DNA of 64,000 nt from an uncultured Oscillospiraceae bacterium. GTDB taxonomy: Bacteria; Bacillota; Clostridia; Oscillospirales; Ruminococcaceae. Shown piece after piece: positions 41,770-53,046 of the stretch. Numbering within the stretch: the first letter of the stretch is position 1; every line of letters starts with the position of its first letter. Below the pieces are notes generated by a model. The model was not told where the DNA came from. It did no database searches and worked only from the letters and a program-made list of their open reading frames with translations. The translations under genes and the position numbers were made by a program. The stretch lies in the NCBI GenBank assembly GCA_900548355.1, contig URKR01000004.1, forward strand, positions 62,001 to 126,000, given 5' to 3'.

Positions 41770-41904
41770 AGTTTGGAACTCCTCTCTGCATGGGGCCTGC
41801 GGCCCCGGACAATCAACCCCGGCGCACGGGGTGCTATTGGCACGCCCACAAGGGGCGCTTTGTTACGCATCTGGGATTATAGCAAAGAATAGCGGGCGCG
41901 TCAA
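41770..41904 (-). promoter_or_regulatory. rplM-rpsI promoter and structured leader
   Basis: On the minus strand TTGACG (41899-41904) and TATAAT (41876-41881) have a 17-base spacer, a very strong promoter. The roughly 100-base leader contains hairpins GCGCCCC/GGGCG and GCCGGGG/CCCCG. Firmicutes often have an autoregulatory L13 leader here; I cannot confirm that fold by eye. Confidence 0.65.
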
Positions 41905-42032
41905 CGGTTTTTTGAAGGTTTTTTAATTTATTCTTTGTTTGCTCTCATTTTCTTCCATTTGCTCTTGTTTGCTCTTGTTTTCGTGTATGGTATTTTCGGC
42001 CTTGTTTTTCTTTTGCGCGGGTGGCGGTGCAC

Positions 42033-42061
42033 TGGTCAAACCGGGCTGCGTATGGTATACT
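42033..42061 (+). promoter_or_regulatory. alr promoter
   Basis: TGGTCA (42033-42038) and TATACT (42056-42061) with 17 bases between, about 45 bases before the alr ATG. Upstream, at 41935-41985, TTTGCTCTTGTT-like pieces repeat three times; meaning unknown. Confidence 0.6.
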
Positions 42062-42105
42062 ATCATGTTGTAACCATTACGATCCTGCCAGAGGGAGGGT
42101 GTGCC

Positions 42106-43305
42106 ATGAAACGGGATTCCTACGGGGTTGAGCACCACTGTTGGGCGGAGATTGATCTTGACGCGCTGCGGCATAATTTCTGCTGGGTGCGCCAGCAGGT
42201 GGGCGGGCCGGTGTGCGCCGTCCTCAAAGCGGATGCCTACGGCCATGGCGATGTGGCGGTGGCGCGCGCGCTGCACCAAGCCGGCGCGGCCGGCTTCGCC
42301 GTCAGCTGCTTGAGCGAGGCCCGCCACCTGCGCCGCCATGGCGTAACGCTGCCAATTTTGATCCTGGGCTATACCGACCCGGCGTTTGCCGGTGATCTTG
42401 CCCGCCGGAGCATCACCCAGGCTGTGTTTTCAGCCGAATATGCCCGCGCGCTCAGTGAAGCGGCGGTCGCGGCCGGGGTTTCGGTTTCCTGCCACCTCAA
42501 AGTCGATACCGGCATGGGGCGCATCGGTTTTGCGGTGCGCAGCGGCTTTGAAGAGGCGCTGGCCGCAATGGCCGCCTGTTATGCCTTGCCCGGGCTTTCG
42601 GTCACCGGGGTGTTCCAGCATTTTGCGGCGGCCGACAGCGAGGACGACGGCGACATCGCCTACACCGAGGAACAGCACGCGCTGTTCGCCCGCACTCTCG
42701 ACGCGCTGCGGGCGGCCGGCTGCCACCCCGGCACCGTGCACTGCGCGAACAGCGCGGCCCAGCTGTGCCACCCGGAATGGCGCGGCAGCATAACCCGCGC
42801 CGGCATCGTGCTTTACGGCCTTGACCCGAGCGAAGACCTGCATTTTCCTGCGCTGCGCCCGGTCATGGCACTGAAAGCCCGCATTGCCCAGGTCAAGACG
42901 CTTCTGCCCGGGCAAAGCGTCTGCTACGGACGCACGTTTACGGCCGAAACCCCGCGCCGGGTTGCAACCGTAACCGTCGGCTATGCCGATGGCTACCCGC
43001 GGTTGTGTTCCGGCAGCCAGGGCGGCGGGGTCATGCTCATCCACGGCCGGCCCGCGCCGGTGCTGGGCCGGGTCTGCATGGACCAGACCGTGGTGGATGT
43101 GACGGATATTCCCGGCGCTGCGATGGGCGATGAAGTCACCGTATTCGGCGCAGAGGCGACGGCAGGCGGCGATACCGCCGCGACGATCGCCCGCAAAACC
43201 GGTACCATTCCGTATGAAATTGTCTGCGGCATATCCCGCCGCGTTCCCCGCCAGTATTGGCAGGGCGGCGCCCTGGTGGGGGTGTGGGATGGACTGGAAG
43301 GATAA
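42106..43305 (+). CDS. alr: Alanine racemase
   Basis: A 399-residue PLP enzyme making D-alanine for peptidoglycan. The PLP lysine lies in [11 protein letters not shown] (about residue 40), the second catalytic residue, a tyrosine, in CYGRTF (about 272). [11 protein letters not shown] and [13 protein letters not shown] are also conserved. The ATG at 42106 follows GAGGGAGGGT; the longer frame upstream would cover the promoter. It is followed by lepA after 41 bases. Confidence 0.95.
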   Translation: MKRDSYGVEHHCWAEIDLDALRHNFCWVRQQVGGPVCAVLKADAYGHGDVAVARALHQAGAAGFAVSCLSEARHLRRHGVTLPILILGYTDPAFAGDLARRSITQAVFSAEYARALSEAAVAAGVSVSCHLKVDTGMGRIGFAVRSGFEEALAAMAACYALPGLSVTGVFQHFAAADSEDDGDIAYTEEQHALFARTLDALRAAGCHPGTVHCANSAAQLCHPEWRGSITRAGIVLYGLDPSEDLHFPALRPVMALKARIAQVKTLLPGQSVCYGRTFTAETPRRVATVTVGYADGYPRLCSGSQGGGVMLIHGRPAPVLGRVCMDQTVVDVTDIPGAAMGDEVTVFGAEATAGGDTAATIARKTGTIPYEIVCGISRRVPRQYWQGGALVGVWDGLEG

Positions 43306-43346
43306 GTTTTTTGAGCTTGGAGTTTAGATTCAAACCGGAGGTTTCC

Positions 43347-45155
<1,809 letters not shown>

Positions 45156-45181
45156 GCCCGCCCACATGCTATAAGTAAAAC

Positions 45182-45230
45182 AGGACGCCCCTGCCGCGGC
45201 TATGCCGCGCAGGAGCGTCCTTTCTTTTTT
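45182..45230 (+). terminator. alr-lepA terminator
   Basis: AGGACGC and CCTGCCGCGGC pair with GCCGCGCAGG and AGCGTCCT around TAT, followed by TTTCTTTTTTT. Confidence 0.9.
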
Positions 45231-45266
45231 TAATCTTTTCTCGGTGCAGTTGTAGCCATCTTTGGG

Positions 45267-45359
45267 ATGACCGGCGACCGCGTCGTCGCCGATTACGAGC
45301 TGCTCTACCTTGCCCAAGCTTTGCAGGTATCCCTGCAAGACCTGCTGCCCATGCCGTGA
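45267..45359 (+). pseudogene. C-terminal remnant of an XRE-type regulator
   Basis: A 30-codon piece reads MTGDRVVADYELLYLAQALQ and ends VSLQDLLPMP before TGA. The spacing of R, DYEL, IAxAL and the final LL matches the last two helices of Cro/C1-type helix-turn-helix domains. No ribosome site or N-terminal helices; a relic. Confidence 0.55.
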
Positions 45360-45386
45360 CACCGTTGCCTACAAAACGGCACAGCA

Positions 45387-45433
45387 AAAAACAGGTCTAT
45401 GCCCGCACTGCCGGCCGGCATAGACCTGTTTTT
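45387..45433. terminator. Bidirectional terminator between lepA and the ABC locus
   Basis: AAAAACAGGTCTATGCC pairs with GGCATAGACCTGTTTTT. The A and T runs allow termination on both strands; it probably ends the leftward ABC operon. Confidence 0.85.
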
Positions 45434-45470
45434 GTATCCGGCGCCTCACACGCCGCTTTTGCTGTTTTTC

Positions 45471-46949
45471 TTATTCGTGCCGGATGGCTTCCAGCGCGCT
45501 GATCTTGACCGCCCGGTTGGCCGGCGCAATGCCGGACAACACCCCGATCACCGTGGCGAATGCAAGCGCCGCAGCCACCAGCCAGGGCGGTATGACGGAA
45601 ATGACGGTGCTGCCCGTACCGGTGGTGCTGGCCAGCAGCGTATACACATCAATGTTTGCCTGGATGCCGAGCATGTTCAGCAGCGCCATCAGCCCGCCGG
45701 CAATCGTGATCAGGTTGTTGAGCACCAACCCGACCCCGCAGCTGAGCAACGCGCCCGCCACCCCGCCGATGAAGCCGATGAAACCGCTTTCGATCAAGAA
45801 CATCCGCCGGATGTTGCGCAGTTCACAGCCAAGCACCTTCATCACGCCGATTTCGCGCGTGCGCTCATAAATTGCCATGGTCATGGTGTTTGCAATGTTC
45901 AGCGCCGCCACAAACAGGCTGATTGCGGCCAGGCCGCCCAGCATCATCTGGTTCCGGGCCACCTGCTGCTGCATGGCTTCCCGCGTGTCCGACATGGAGT
46001 AGGTGCCGAAACCCAGGTCCTTGATGGCCTGGCTGACCTCATCGACATGGTCAAGCTCATCCACCTTGACATAGACGTTTTGGTACTCGTTTTCACCGGT
46101 GGAACCATAGAAGGTGTTGGGGGAAAGCGACTTGCTTTCTTTGGCCAGCATCTTCATATCTTTCAGGCGCAGCACAATGCCGTTCTGCGTCCAGTAGTTG
46201 CGCTCGTCCATTGCCATTGTGCCGACAACCTTGAGCTTCCAGGTTTTTGTTTTGGGGTTGTCGATATCGCCGTTTGTCAGCGTCAGGGTCAAATCGTCCT
46301 TGTTGACATTGACAAACGGTTCGAGTGGGTTGCCATTCGCATCGGTCTGCCCCTGGTAGCGGTAGCGCTTGGCGCTGTTCTGGCTGCGGCGGGTATCTTC
46401 AAAGTTATATCCGGTCGCCTCGCCCACCAGGATCGGCAGCACATCGCGGCCATAATTGCCGGTGTCGGACATCCATTCGCCGCTGGTCAGCGAAAACCCC
46501 ATCGGTTCCATCGCCGCCGGGTCGATGCCGTAAAGGTTGTACAAGCCGCTCATCCGGTAGCGGTCGTTCAGGCCGGAGGTGATATACCCGTTGAGGCTGT
46601 ACCCTTCCATATACGGGGTAGCCGCAACGACATGGTCCATCTTTTTAAATGATTCCACCATTTCGTCGTTGAGCTTGGCCGGCTCCGAAGAGCTGCCGCT
46701 GTCCGAGCTGATCATTGTGGAACCAACCGAAACCGACACACTGACGCCGCCGCCATAGACCTGGATCTGGGTCAGATCCCCCCAGGTGGAAAGCATTTCG
46801 TCATAGGCCTTGTTCTGGGCGATGCCGAGGCTGATCATGACAATGACCGCGCAGGTGCCCACCACAACGCCGATGACGGTCAGCGCGGTGCGCCCCTTGC
46901 GGCGGGACAGGTTTTTGGCGGCCAGCGCCACCTGATCAGAGATCCTCAT
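45471..46949 (-). CDS. MacB/FtsX-type ABC transporter permease
   Basis: A 492-residue permease. One membrane helix near the N-terminus (about 20-45) after LAAKNLSRRKGRTALTVIGV, a large outer domain (about 50-340), and three helices at the C-terminus within FtsX (about 345-485), including YERTREIGVMKVLGC. This is the mechanotransmission-type ABC family that moves or releases substrates outside the membrane. It overlaps the preceding secreted gene by 14 bases and works with the ATPase at 48586-49377. Confidence 0.92.
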   Translation of the reverse strand: MRISDQVALAAKNLSRRKGRTALTVIGVVVGTCAVIVMISLGIAQNKAYDEMLSTWGDLTQIQVYGGGVSVSVSVGSTMISSDSGSSSEPAKLNDEMVESFKKMDHVVAATPYMEGYSLNGYITSGLNDRYRMSGLYNLYGIDPAAMEPMGFSLTSGEWMSDTGNYGRDVLPILVGEATGYNFEDTRRSQNSAKRYRYQGQTDANGNPLEPFVNVNKDDLTLTLTNGDIDNPKTKTWKLKVVGTMAMDERNYWTQNGIVLRLKDMKMLAKESKSLSPNTFYGSTGENEYQNVYVKVDELDHVDEVSQAIKDLGFGTYSMSDTREAMQQQVARNQMMLGGLAAISLFVAALNIANTMTMAIYERTREIGVMKVLGCELRNIRRMFLIESGFIGFIGGVAGALLSCGVGLVLNNLITIAGGLMALLNMLGIQANIDVYTLLASTTGTGSTVISVIPPWLVAAALAFATVIGVLSGIAPANRAVKISALEAIRHE

Positions 46950-48522
46950 CTTCTTCCTCCAGGCTGGCCAGAGCGGCCGCCTTCTTGCGCTTACGGCGGA
47001 TCACCAGCACAACCACGACCACCGCCACAATCACGGCCACCACAATCAACACAATGCCCCACACCGGGAAACCGGGCTGGGCGGGTTCCATCATGCCGGG
47101 GTCGGTCATCATACTGTCGTCAAAGGTCGGTGTTTCCATCACGTTGAAAGAAAATTCCTTCGAAACGGTCTTAAGCGTGCCGTCCTGCGCTTCATAGTTC
47201 AGGGTGATCGTGCCGGATACCGGGCCGGTTGCGCTGGGAACCAGGTCAAAGTCAACGCTGTTCTCACTGCCGGCGTTGAGGTTGCCAATGTACTGCTGGG
47301 TCAGTTCCGCGCCGAGGTTTTCGCCGCTGATCGAAGCTTCAATGTTGGAGACGACATCCCGCCCTTTGTTGACAAAATTCAGCGTGACGGTCTGGGTGTC
47401 GCCGAGGTAGATCGAATCATTCAGCTGCAGCTGACCAAGCTCGAACCGGTCAGGCTGGCTGATCGGCACCGAGATTACGGTCGAACCGTTGACAGCCGAA
47501 CCGCTGGTTGCGCCGGCGCCGACAATATTGACTGTGATGTTGGCCACACCGGCCGTGAAGCCGGCCGTGCTCTGCATTTCAAACGTGACATCCCGGGTGG
47601 CGCGCGGTTCCATCGAGCCGACATAGGTCGAAAGCGTGCCGCCGGTAGTGGAAACGCCCTCAGGCAGGTTGAGCGAAGCGACGACATCCGAGACGCCCTC
47701 GGTGCCGTTGGTCGCGTAGAGCTGCAGCGACAGCGTGAAGTTGGAGCCGGCCGTGATCGTCTCGGTGCCATAGGAAGCCTGGCGGACAATGATGCTCGGC
47801 GCGCGGGCCTTGGTGGGGTCGTTGGGGTCTTTGTCCACGCATTGACCGATCGTCACGCTGAACTGCTGCATCGGCAGCGTCGAATCGAGATAGCTCAGGT
47901 TGACCGGGAAGGTGTTGCCGCCGCCGTTATAAATCACATCCCGGAACAGCAGCGTATACGAATAATAAGGTCCATAGCTGTCTTCGGCTTCGGTCAACTG
48001 GCCAATCTCGGCGTTGCCGGTGAAGGTGAAGATGGACGAATTGACGCGGGCCGAAATCTGGGACGGATCAATATCAAACTGGGCCGAAGAGTGGTCGATC
48101 ACCTTGAGCACAACGTTCACCCGGTCGTTCCACTTGACTTCCGGGATCTCGCCGCCGGCCGTATCGGTCACCGTGGCAGCCGTGACATACACGCCCTGGC
48201 CGCTGTAGGGGGTCGGTTCAGGGGTAGCTTCGGGGGCGGGTTCCTCCGAAGGCAGCGGGGCTTCGGTCGGGGCGGCCGTGGGGGTCGCGGTGGGCGGGTT
48301 GGGGTTGTCGTAGTTCGGCTCCTCGCCCGTCGTCGTATCCGAGGTACGCGGCTGCGCCACGATCACCGGGGCCTGGGTCGGTTCAGGTTCCGAGCTGGCC
48401 GTGGCTGCGGCGGTCGGGGTGGGGGCAACCTCCGCCGCCAGGGCCGGGGTTGCCAAAGGGCTGACGCAAAGGGCTGCCGCCAGCAGCACCGAAGCAGCCA
48501 GCCGGGTGATTGGTTGTTTCAC
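46936..48522 (-). CDS. Secreted membrane-anchored protein of an ABC export locus (COG1361-like)
   Basis: A 528-residue protein: signal peptide (about 1-30, ending ALA), a Pro/Thr-rich linker (about 35-95), CARDB/S-layer-like beta domains with SLQLYATNGTEGVSDVVASL and LNFVNKGRDVVSNIEASISG, and a C-terminal membrane helix (about 485-510) followed by RRKRKKAAAL. The start is GTG 48522 after AAGGAGGAATCCCC. Between the ATPase and permease genes it likely acts as the extracellular adaptor of the MacB-like system. Substrate unknown. Confidence 0.78.
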   Translation of the reverse strand: MKQPITRLAASVLLAAALCVSPLATPALAAEVAPTPTAAATASSEPEPTQAPVIVAQPRTSDTTTGEEPNYDNPNPPTATPTAAPTEAPLPSEEPAPEATPEPTPYSGQGVYVTAATVTDTAGGEIPEVKWNDRVNVVLKVIDHSSAQFDIDPSQISARVNSSIFTFTGNAEIGQLTEAEDSYGPYYSYTLLFRDVIYNGGGNTFPVNLSYLDSTLPMQQFSVTIGQCVDKDPNDPTKARAPSIIVRQASYGTETITAGSNFTLSLQLYATNGTEGVSDVVASLNLPEGVSTTGGTLSTYVGSMEPRATRDVTFEMQSTAGFTAGVANITVNIVGAGATSGSAVNGSTVISVPISQPDRFELGQLQLNDSIYLGDTQTVTLNFVNKGRDVVSNIEASISGENLGAELTQQYIGNLNAGSENSVDFDLVPSATGPVSGTITLNYEAQDGTLKTVSKEFSFNVMETPTFDDSMMTDPGMMEPAQPGFPVWGIVLIVVAVIVAVVVVVLVIRRKRKKAAALASLEEEDEDL

Positions 48523-48585
48523 GGGGGATTCCTCCTTCATATTCCTGCATAGTTTTTGCAAATTTCAAACGTTTTGCCCCACCGT

Positions 48586-49377
48586 TCACGAAGCGGCTGT
48601 CGGGGCTTCCTTGGCGGCGGCGCCGCCGATCTCGAGGTTTCCGGCGATCGAAGCGAACAGCGCATCGCGGGCTTTCTGTTTTTCGGTTTCCGGCGGCTGG
48701 AGATTGCTTTGCACCTTGCCATCCAGGATCGTAATGATCCGGTCCGCACAGGCCGCAAGCGACGGCTCATGTGTGACCATAACAAAGGTGATGCTTTCCT
48801 GTTTGGAAAGTTCGAGCATCCGCCACAGCACCTGCTTCGAGGTGACCGAGTCAAGGTTGCCGGTGGGTTCATCGGCAAAGATGACCTTGGGCCGGCTGAC
48901 AAAGGCGCGTGCAATGCCGACACGCTGCTGCTGGCCGCCGCTCATCTCGGTGGGCAGGTGGTTGGCCCGGCCCGAAAGCCCGAGGTTTTTGAGTTCTTTT
49001 TTTGCCATCGCCAGCCGTGTTTTGGGCGGCACGCCCTTGAACATCAGCGGCAGGGCAACATTTTCGGCCGCCGTCATGCTGGGCAGCAGGTTGTAGCTCT
49101 GAAAAATAAAGCCGAGATGGGCCTGGCGGAAATGGGCGAGTTCGTCCTCGCTCATTGCACTGATCTCATGTTGGCCGATAAAGACCTTGCCGCGGGTTGG
49201 TTTTTCAAGCCCCGCAAGCTGGTTGAGCAAGGTGGACTTGCCGCTGCCGGATTGGCCGACAATGCAGCAGAACTCCCCTTTTTCGATCGCGATATCGACA
49301 TCATTGAGCGCGACGACCCGCTCCTTGCCTACGGCGTAGACCTTGCGCAGCTTTTCGGTGTGGATGATCGGCGCCAC
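48586..49377 (-). CDS. ABC transporter ATPase (MacB/LolD type)
   Basis: A 263-residue ATPase. Walker A GQSGSGKST, signature MSGGQQQRV, Walker B VIFADEPTGNLD and the H-loop VMVTHE are complete. The start is GTG 49377 after GGAGGGCGTGAC. First gene of the leftward three-gene ABC locus. Confidence 0.95.
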   Translation of the reverse strand: MAPIIHTEKLRKVYAVGKERVVALNDVDIAIEKGEFCCIVGQSGSGKSTLLNQLAGLEKPTRGKVFIGQHEISAMSEDELAHFRQAHLGFIFQSYNLLPSMTAAENVALPLMFKGVPPKTRLAMAKKELKNLGLSGRANHLPTEMSGGQQQRVGIARAFVSRPKVIFADEPTGNLDSVTSKQVLWRMLELSKQESITFVMVTHEPSLAACADRIITILDGKVQSNLQPPETEKQKARDALFASIAGNLEIGGAAAKEAPTAAS

Positions 49378-49520
49378 GTCACGCCCTCCTTTCCTGTTCC
49401 CCGTTCGAGTTCTGGGGAACACTTGGCATTATCATACCATAGCTTGCCGCCGAAAGGAAGGGTTTTGGGCGCAAAGAATCGAAATTTACAACTCATAATG
49501 GACGCCTGCCCCTGCGGGCC

Positions 49521-49542
49521 GGGCAGATATGGAATCTGCCCC
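49521..49542. repeat. Half copy of the TGTAGGGGC hairpin repeat
   Basis: GGGCAGATATGGAATCTGCC parallels the right half of the 1071-1143 repeat (GGGCCGATATGGAATCGGCC) with paired changes that keep the stem. Confidence 0.5.
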
Positions 49543-49560
49543 TTCTTTTTAATTTCAACA

Positions 49561-49595
49561 CAAAACGCGCCCCCCCGACCGGGGGGCGCGTTTTG
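49561..49595. terminator. Terminator of the LtaS-like gene
   Basis: CAAAACGCGCCCCCC and GGGGGGCGCGTTTTG pair around GACC, seven bases past the leftward stop. T run on both strands. Confidence 0.9.
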
Positions 49596-49601
49596 CTTGC
49601 C

Positions 49602-51491
49602 TTATTCGCTTTCCGGCACCGTGAACAGCGCCTGGTTGCGGTGGGCGTGGGTGCCGATGTTGTTGTACTCGAGGGCGAAGTAGCCGTGCACCCATTCGTC
49701 CATCGCGGCGTTTTCGCCGTAGGTATGGGTTACGCCGGAAGCGTCCATGAAGTCGTTGCCGGCGGTAAAGACGGTCACGTCCTCCCGCATCGCGAGCATA
49801 TAGCTGTAGTAGGGGGTCAGCGGCAGGCCTGCCTGCTCGGCCAGCACCGGGGCCAGCATACACATATCGATCCGGTTGTAGGGGTCGTTGGCGCTGGTCT
49901 CGCCGGCGTTTTCAAGCGGGTAGTTGGCCCAGATCACATACGGGGTGCTGCGCTGCAGAATCTGCAGGTCGTTTTCCGGCGCGACCGAAGCGTCCGAGAC
50001 ATGGGTCACAAAGCTCGGCGCATGGTCGCCTGCCAGCGCAACAATAACCTTGCGGCCGGTTTCCTCATAGAGGTTGGTGAAATACTCGGTCAGTTCGCCA
50101 AAGGCCTGGTCGGTCAGATAGATGCAGGAGAGATACTCATCCATCAAATCGTCATACTCACCGTAATCGGTTGCAGCATGGACCAGGTCGAGCTCAGCGT
50201 CATTCATGTTGTAATCGCCGTGGCTCTGGATGCTGACCAGGAAGGTGAAACGCGGCTGGTCGGCCGGCATCGCCTCATACAGCGTCTCAAAATCGCGGTA
50301 GGTCGCGCTGTCGGTCTGGTAAGGCCGATTGCCATAGGTTTCCTTGGTCGGGAAACTGTCCTCGAAATAGACTTCATCAAAGCCAAGGTTGAGCCAGGCC
50401 GAGTTGCGCCGATAGTTCGAGTTTGTGTAGGGGTGAGCGGCCAGCGTCGCATAGCCAAGGTCCTCCAAATAGCTGACAATGCTGTTGGCGTTATAGAGGT
50501 TGAGCCAGTTGAAGGGGGTGATGCTCGGCATCAGCATCATCGAGTTGGAGGTCAGCATCTCATACTCACTCGAATTGGTCCCGCCGCCGACATGCGGGCT
50601 GACGGTGTGACCATAGATGCTGTTCGGGGTGTTTTTGATGACGCTGAGCACGTCCTGGTCGGCGCCGGTATCGGTGACAAGGTCAAAGTCATACAGGCTT
50701 TCGGAAAGGATCAGCACCACATCGGGGTATTCCTGTTCCGAAACCGTCTGCACTGCCGGGGTGTAGTCCGCCGCGCGGGCCGCCGCCTCCGCGGCCGCCT
50801 CATCGGAATAATAATCCGGTTCGACAATCGGGTTCATCAGCAGACCGGCCGATTCGATCGTGCCGGCCAGGTACCCGTATGTATAGTAGGTGGTCTGCCA
50901 GGCCCAGCCATAGGTCTGCTTGGGCTTGATGGAAAACGGCGCGAAGTAGCCGACATAGAGGATGGCAAAAATGCCCGCCGCACAGCCGGCCCAGCGGCCA
51001 AGCCGGCGCGGCCAGCCAATCTTGCCCTTTTTCGGGCCGGAAAGCCAGCGCTGCACCGCAGCAATGGCCGCAAGCGGCACCAGGCAGAGCGCAATGGTCT
51101 TTACTGTGGAAGTGATGCGCAGCGTGTAGCTGCCCATCACGGCGGCGGCCGTCGTGATGTTGAGCACATCCTGCGGCATGAGCGCGGTGCCGTGCAGGTC
51201 GCGGGTATAGTAGTTCGCAATGGCCAGCACCGTGAACAGAACCCCCGAGATGCCGGTGGACAGCCACCACCGCCCGCACAGCGCAAAGAGCAGCAGGGTT
51301 ATGCAAAAAGCCGTGAAGGCGTTGAGCGGCGCATACAGCGGCCACTGCCCGGCCAGATAATCCGGCGTAACGCCGTCCGATACTTCAAGCTGGTACCGCG
51401 CGATGAAAGCCGCCGCGATCGCAAGCGCGAACGGCAGGAACTGCCGCAGCCAAAAATCCCGGCTGCGCAGCGTTTTGAGCAAGTGTTGCAT
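49602..51491 (-). CDS. LtaS-like phosphoglycerol transferase / sulfatase family protein
   Basis: A 629-residue enzyme with five N-terminal membrane helices (about 1-200) and an extracellular alkaline-phosphatase-fold domain (about 240-600). The metal site starts VVLILSESLYDF. The nucleophile threonine is in HVGGGTNSSEYEML (about residue 303), and GDHAPS gives further metal ligands. This is the build of lipoteichoic acid synthase, which polymerises glycerol phosphate on lipid anchors. The ATG at 51491 follows GGAAGGAA. Single-gene unit; may be LtaS itself or a relative that decorates glycans. Confidence 0.9.
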   Translation of the reverse strand: MQHLLKTLRSRDFWLRQFLPFALAIAAAFIARYQLEVSDGVTPDYLAGQWPLYAPLNAFTAFCITLLLFALCGRWWLSTGISGVLFTVLAIANYYTRDLHGTALMPQDVLNITTAAAVMGSYTLRITSTVKTIALCLVPLAAIAAVQRWLSGPKKGKIGWPRRLGRWAGCAAGIFAILYVGYFAPFSIKPKQTYGWAWQTTYYTYGYLAGTIESAGLLMNPIVEPDYYSDEAAAEAAARAADYTPAVQTVSEQEYPDVVLILSESLYDFDLVTDTGADQDVLSVIKNTPNSIYGHTVSPHVGGGTNSSEYEMLTSNSMMLMPSITPFNWLNLYNANSIVSYLEDLGYATLAAHPYTNSNYRRNSAWLNLGFDEVYFEDSFPTKETYGNRPYQTDSATYRDFETLYEAMPADQPRFTFLVSIQSHGDYNMNDAELDLVHAATDYGEYDDLMDEYLSCIYLTDQAFGELTEYFTNLYEETGRKVIVALAGDHAPSFVTHVSDASVAPENDLQILQRSTPYVIWANYPLENAGETSANDPYNRIDMCMLAPVLAEQAGLPLTPYYSYMLAMREDVTVFTAGNDFMDASGVTHTYGENAAMDEWVHGYFALEYNNIGTHAHRNQALFTVPESE

Positions 51492-51745
51492 GGGTTTCCT
51501 TCCTTTTTCCTGGGTGCGCCCCAAAAGGCCCGCTGCCCCGTTCCATTTGCTCAAACCGGCGCCTTGCGCGCCCCGCTGCGGTTTTGCGCCCCGTTTGCGC
51601 TGTTTCGGCAAATGGCAGGCACCGCCATCAGGTGCGGCCCAAACCTGTCAAGTGTATCGTTGCAGTTTTCGCAGCATGCTGCGTCAGAACACTTTATTAT
51701 AGCACAGATTTGTGTGGAAACAAGGGGTGCCCCGCCCAAACCGAC

Positions 51746-52348
51746 TCAGCCGTTGCGCAGGATCAAGTCCGCCCTGGCCGGGATGCCGTATTGCCGGTAG
51801 TACGCTTCCTCCAGCGGGACCCACCGGGCGCGGAAGGTATCGTAGCGGCGGCCTTCCCGCGCGCGCAGCCGGCTTTCCTGCACGGCGGGCAGGCAGGTCA
51901 CAAACAGGGTCAGGTCATAGGCGCCCAGCGCCGGGTGCATCGCATAGCTGCCTTCGCACAGCACAAGGCGCCCGGCCGGGATCTGATAGCTTTCCCCCCA
52001 GCGGTCTTCGTGGGCGTTGTATGGGCGGCAGGCTGCGGGCCGGCCGGCGCGCAGCGGGTCCAGCACTTCCAGGCGCAGCCGGGCCAGGTCCATGTTGGCG
52101 GCCGGGGTCTGCTGCCAACCCGGGGCGCGGCAGTCAAACGCGAGGTAGTAATCATCGGTGTGGACAACCGGGCAGCCAAACACCCGGGCCAGCAGCGCGG
52201 CCAGCGTGGTTTTGCCGCTGCCGCTGCGGCCATCGATTGCGACAAGGGCGCCGCCCCGCCGCGCCAGGGCCGCCACCTCCCGCAAAGCGGGGGCAAACGC
52301 CGGGTAGGCCTGTTCGGCCGCCCGCAAAGTTTCAGGGCTAACGTTCAT
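51746..52348 (-). CDS. Uridine kinase-like P-loop kinase
   Basis: A 200-residue P-loop kinase. Walker A is VAIDGRSGSGKTT, a DD pair follows in HTDDYYLAFD, and LCEGSYAMHPAL resembles the uridine kinase core. The lid has RLRAREGRRYDTF. ATG 52348 follows AAGGAG. It probably phosphorylates a nucleoside or small alcohol; substrate not certain. Confidence 0.78.
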   Translation of the reverse strand: MNVSPETLRAAEQAYPAFAPALREVAALARRGGALVAIDGRSGSGKTTLAALLARVFGCPVVHTDDYYLAFDCRAPGWQQTPAANMDLARLRLEVLDPLRAGRPAACRPYNAHEDRWGESYQIPAGRLVLCEGSYAMHPALGAYDLTLFVTCLPAVQESRLRAREGRRYDTFRARWVPLEEAYYRQYGIPARADLILRNG

Positions 52349-52389
52349 AAGGCAGGCTCCTTTCTTGCGCTTCATGCGCGGGCGGGGCG

Positions 52390-52418
52390 TTGCGCGCCGC
52401 CGGTTTTTGTATTAGAAT
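52390..52418 (+). promoter_or_regulatory. Promoter of the DUF5662 gene
   Basis: TTGCGC (52390-52395) and TAGAAT (52413-52418) with 17 bases between, 46 bases before the ATG. Confidence 0.5.
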
Positions 52419-52463
52419 AGTAAATGCGGGCAATGCCCGCAGATGCAAAGGAGGGCGCGGGCC

Positions 52464-53003
52464 ATGTGGCACCCGATCAAACATTATAAAACGATCCACC
52501 ACCACAAGATGCTGGTGATGCGGTACTGTTTCCGCTGCGGGCTGTACTGGCAGGGGCTGACCCATGATCTGAGCAAGCTTTCACCGGTGGAGTTCTGGGC
52601 CGGCGCCAAATACTGGCAGGGCAACTGCAGCCCCAACAATGCCCAGCGCCAGGCGGAAGGCTACAGCGCGGCCTGGCTGCATCACAAGGGCCGCAACCGC
52701 CACCACCTGGAATACTGGATTGACTACGCGCCGGACGGCGACCACGCAATGGCCGGCATGCCAATGCCGGAAAACTATGTGGCCGAAATGATCTGCGACA
52801 GGATCGCGGCGTCCCGCAACTACCTGGGCGACCGGTATACCGATGCCGCCGCCTGGGAGTATTATGACCGCAGCAAAGACCATTATATCCTGCACCCGCG
52901 CACCCGCGCCCAGCTCAAAACCGCGCTGCAGCTGCTGCGGGACAAGGGCGAGGACGCCTGCTTTTCTTATGTACGGCGGGAGCTGCTGGGGAAGAAACGG
53001 TGA
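52464..53003 (+). CDS. DUF5662 family protein (catalase-like His-rich hypothetical)
   Basis: A 179-residue soluble protein rich in His and Tyr: HPIKHYKTIHHHKMLV, LTHDLSKLSPVEF, WLHHKGRNRHHLEYW and YHILHP-like DHYILHP. Conserved His/Asp pairs suggest a metal-dependent HD-like helical fold, but function is unknown. The start at 52464 follows AAAGGAGG; an ATG at 52443 is less well placed. Confidence 0.8.
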   Translation: MWHPIKHYKTIHHHKMLVMRYCFRCGLYWQGLTHDLSKLSPVEFWAGAKYWQGNCSPNNAQRQAEGYSAAWLHHKGRNRHHLEYWIDYAPDGDHAMAGMPMPENYVAEMICDRIAASRNYLGDRYTDAAAWEYYDRSKDHYILHPRTRAQLKTALQLLRDKGEDACFSYVRRELLGKKR

Positions 53004-53046
53004 ACACCGCCCCGCACACAAAATTCACATCTACCGGGAGAGAACT

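Noticed and set aside
41935..42105. N-terminal extension of alanine racemase
   Set aside because: The extension would run through the promoter and the TTTGCTCTTGTT repeats; the ATG at 42106 has a clear ribosome site and the normal family start.
49593..51800. 735-codon plus-strand frame opposite the LtaS-like gene
   Set aside because: Shadow of a clearly recognised enzyme; no start signal and no domain.
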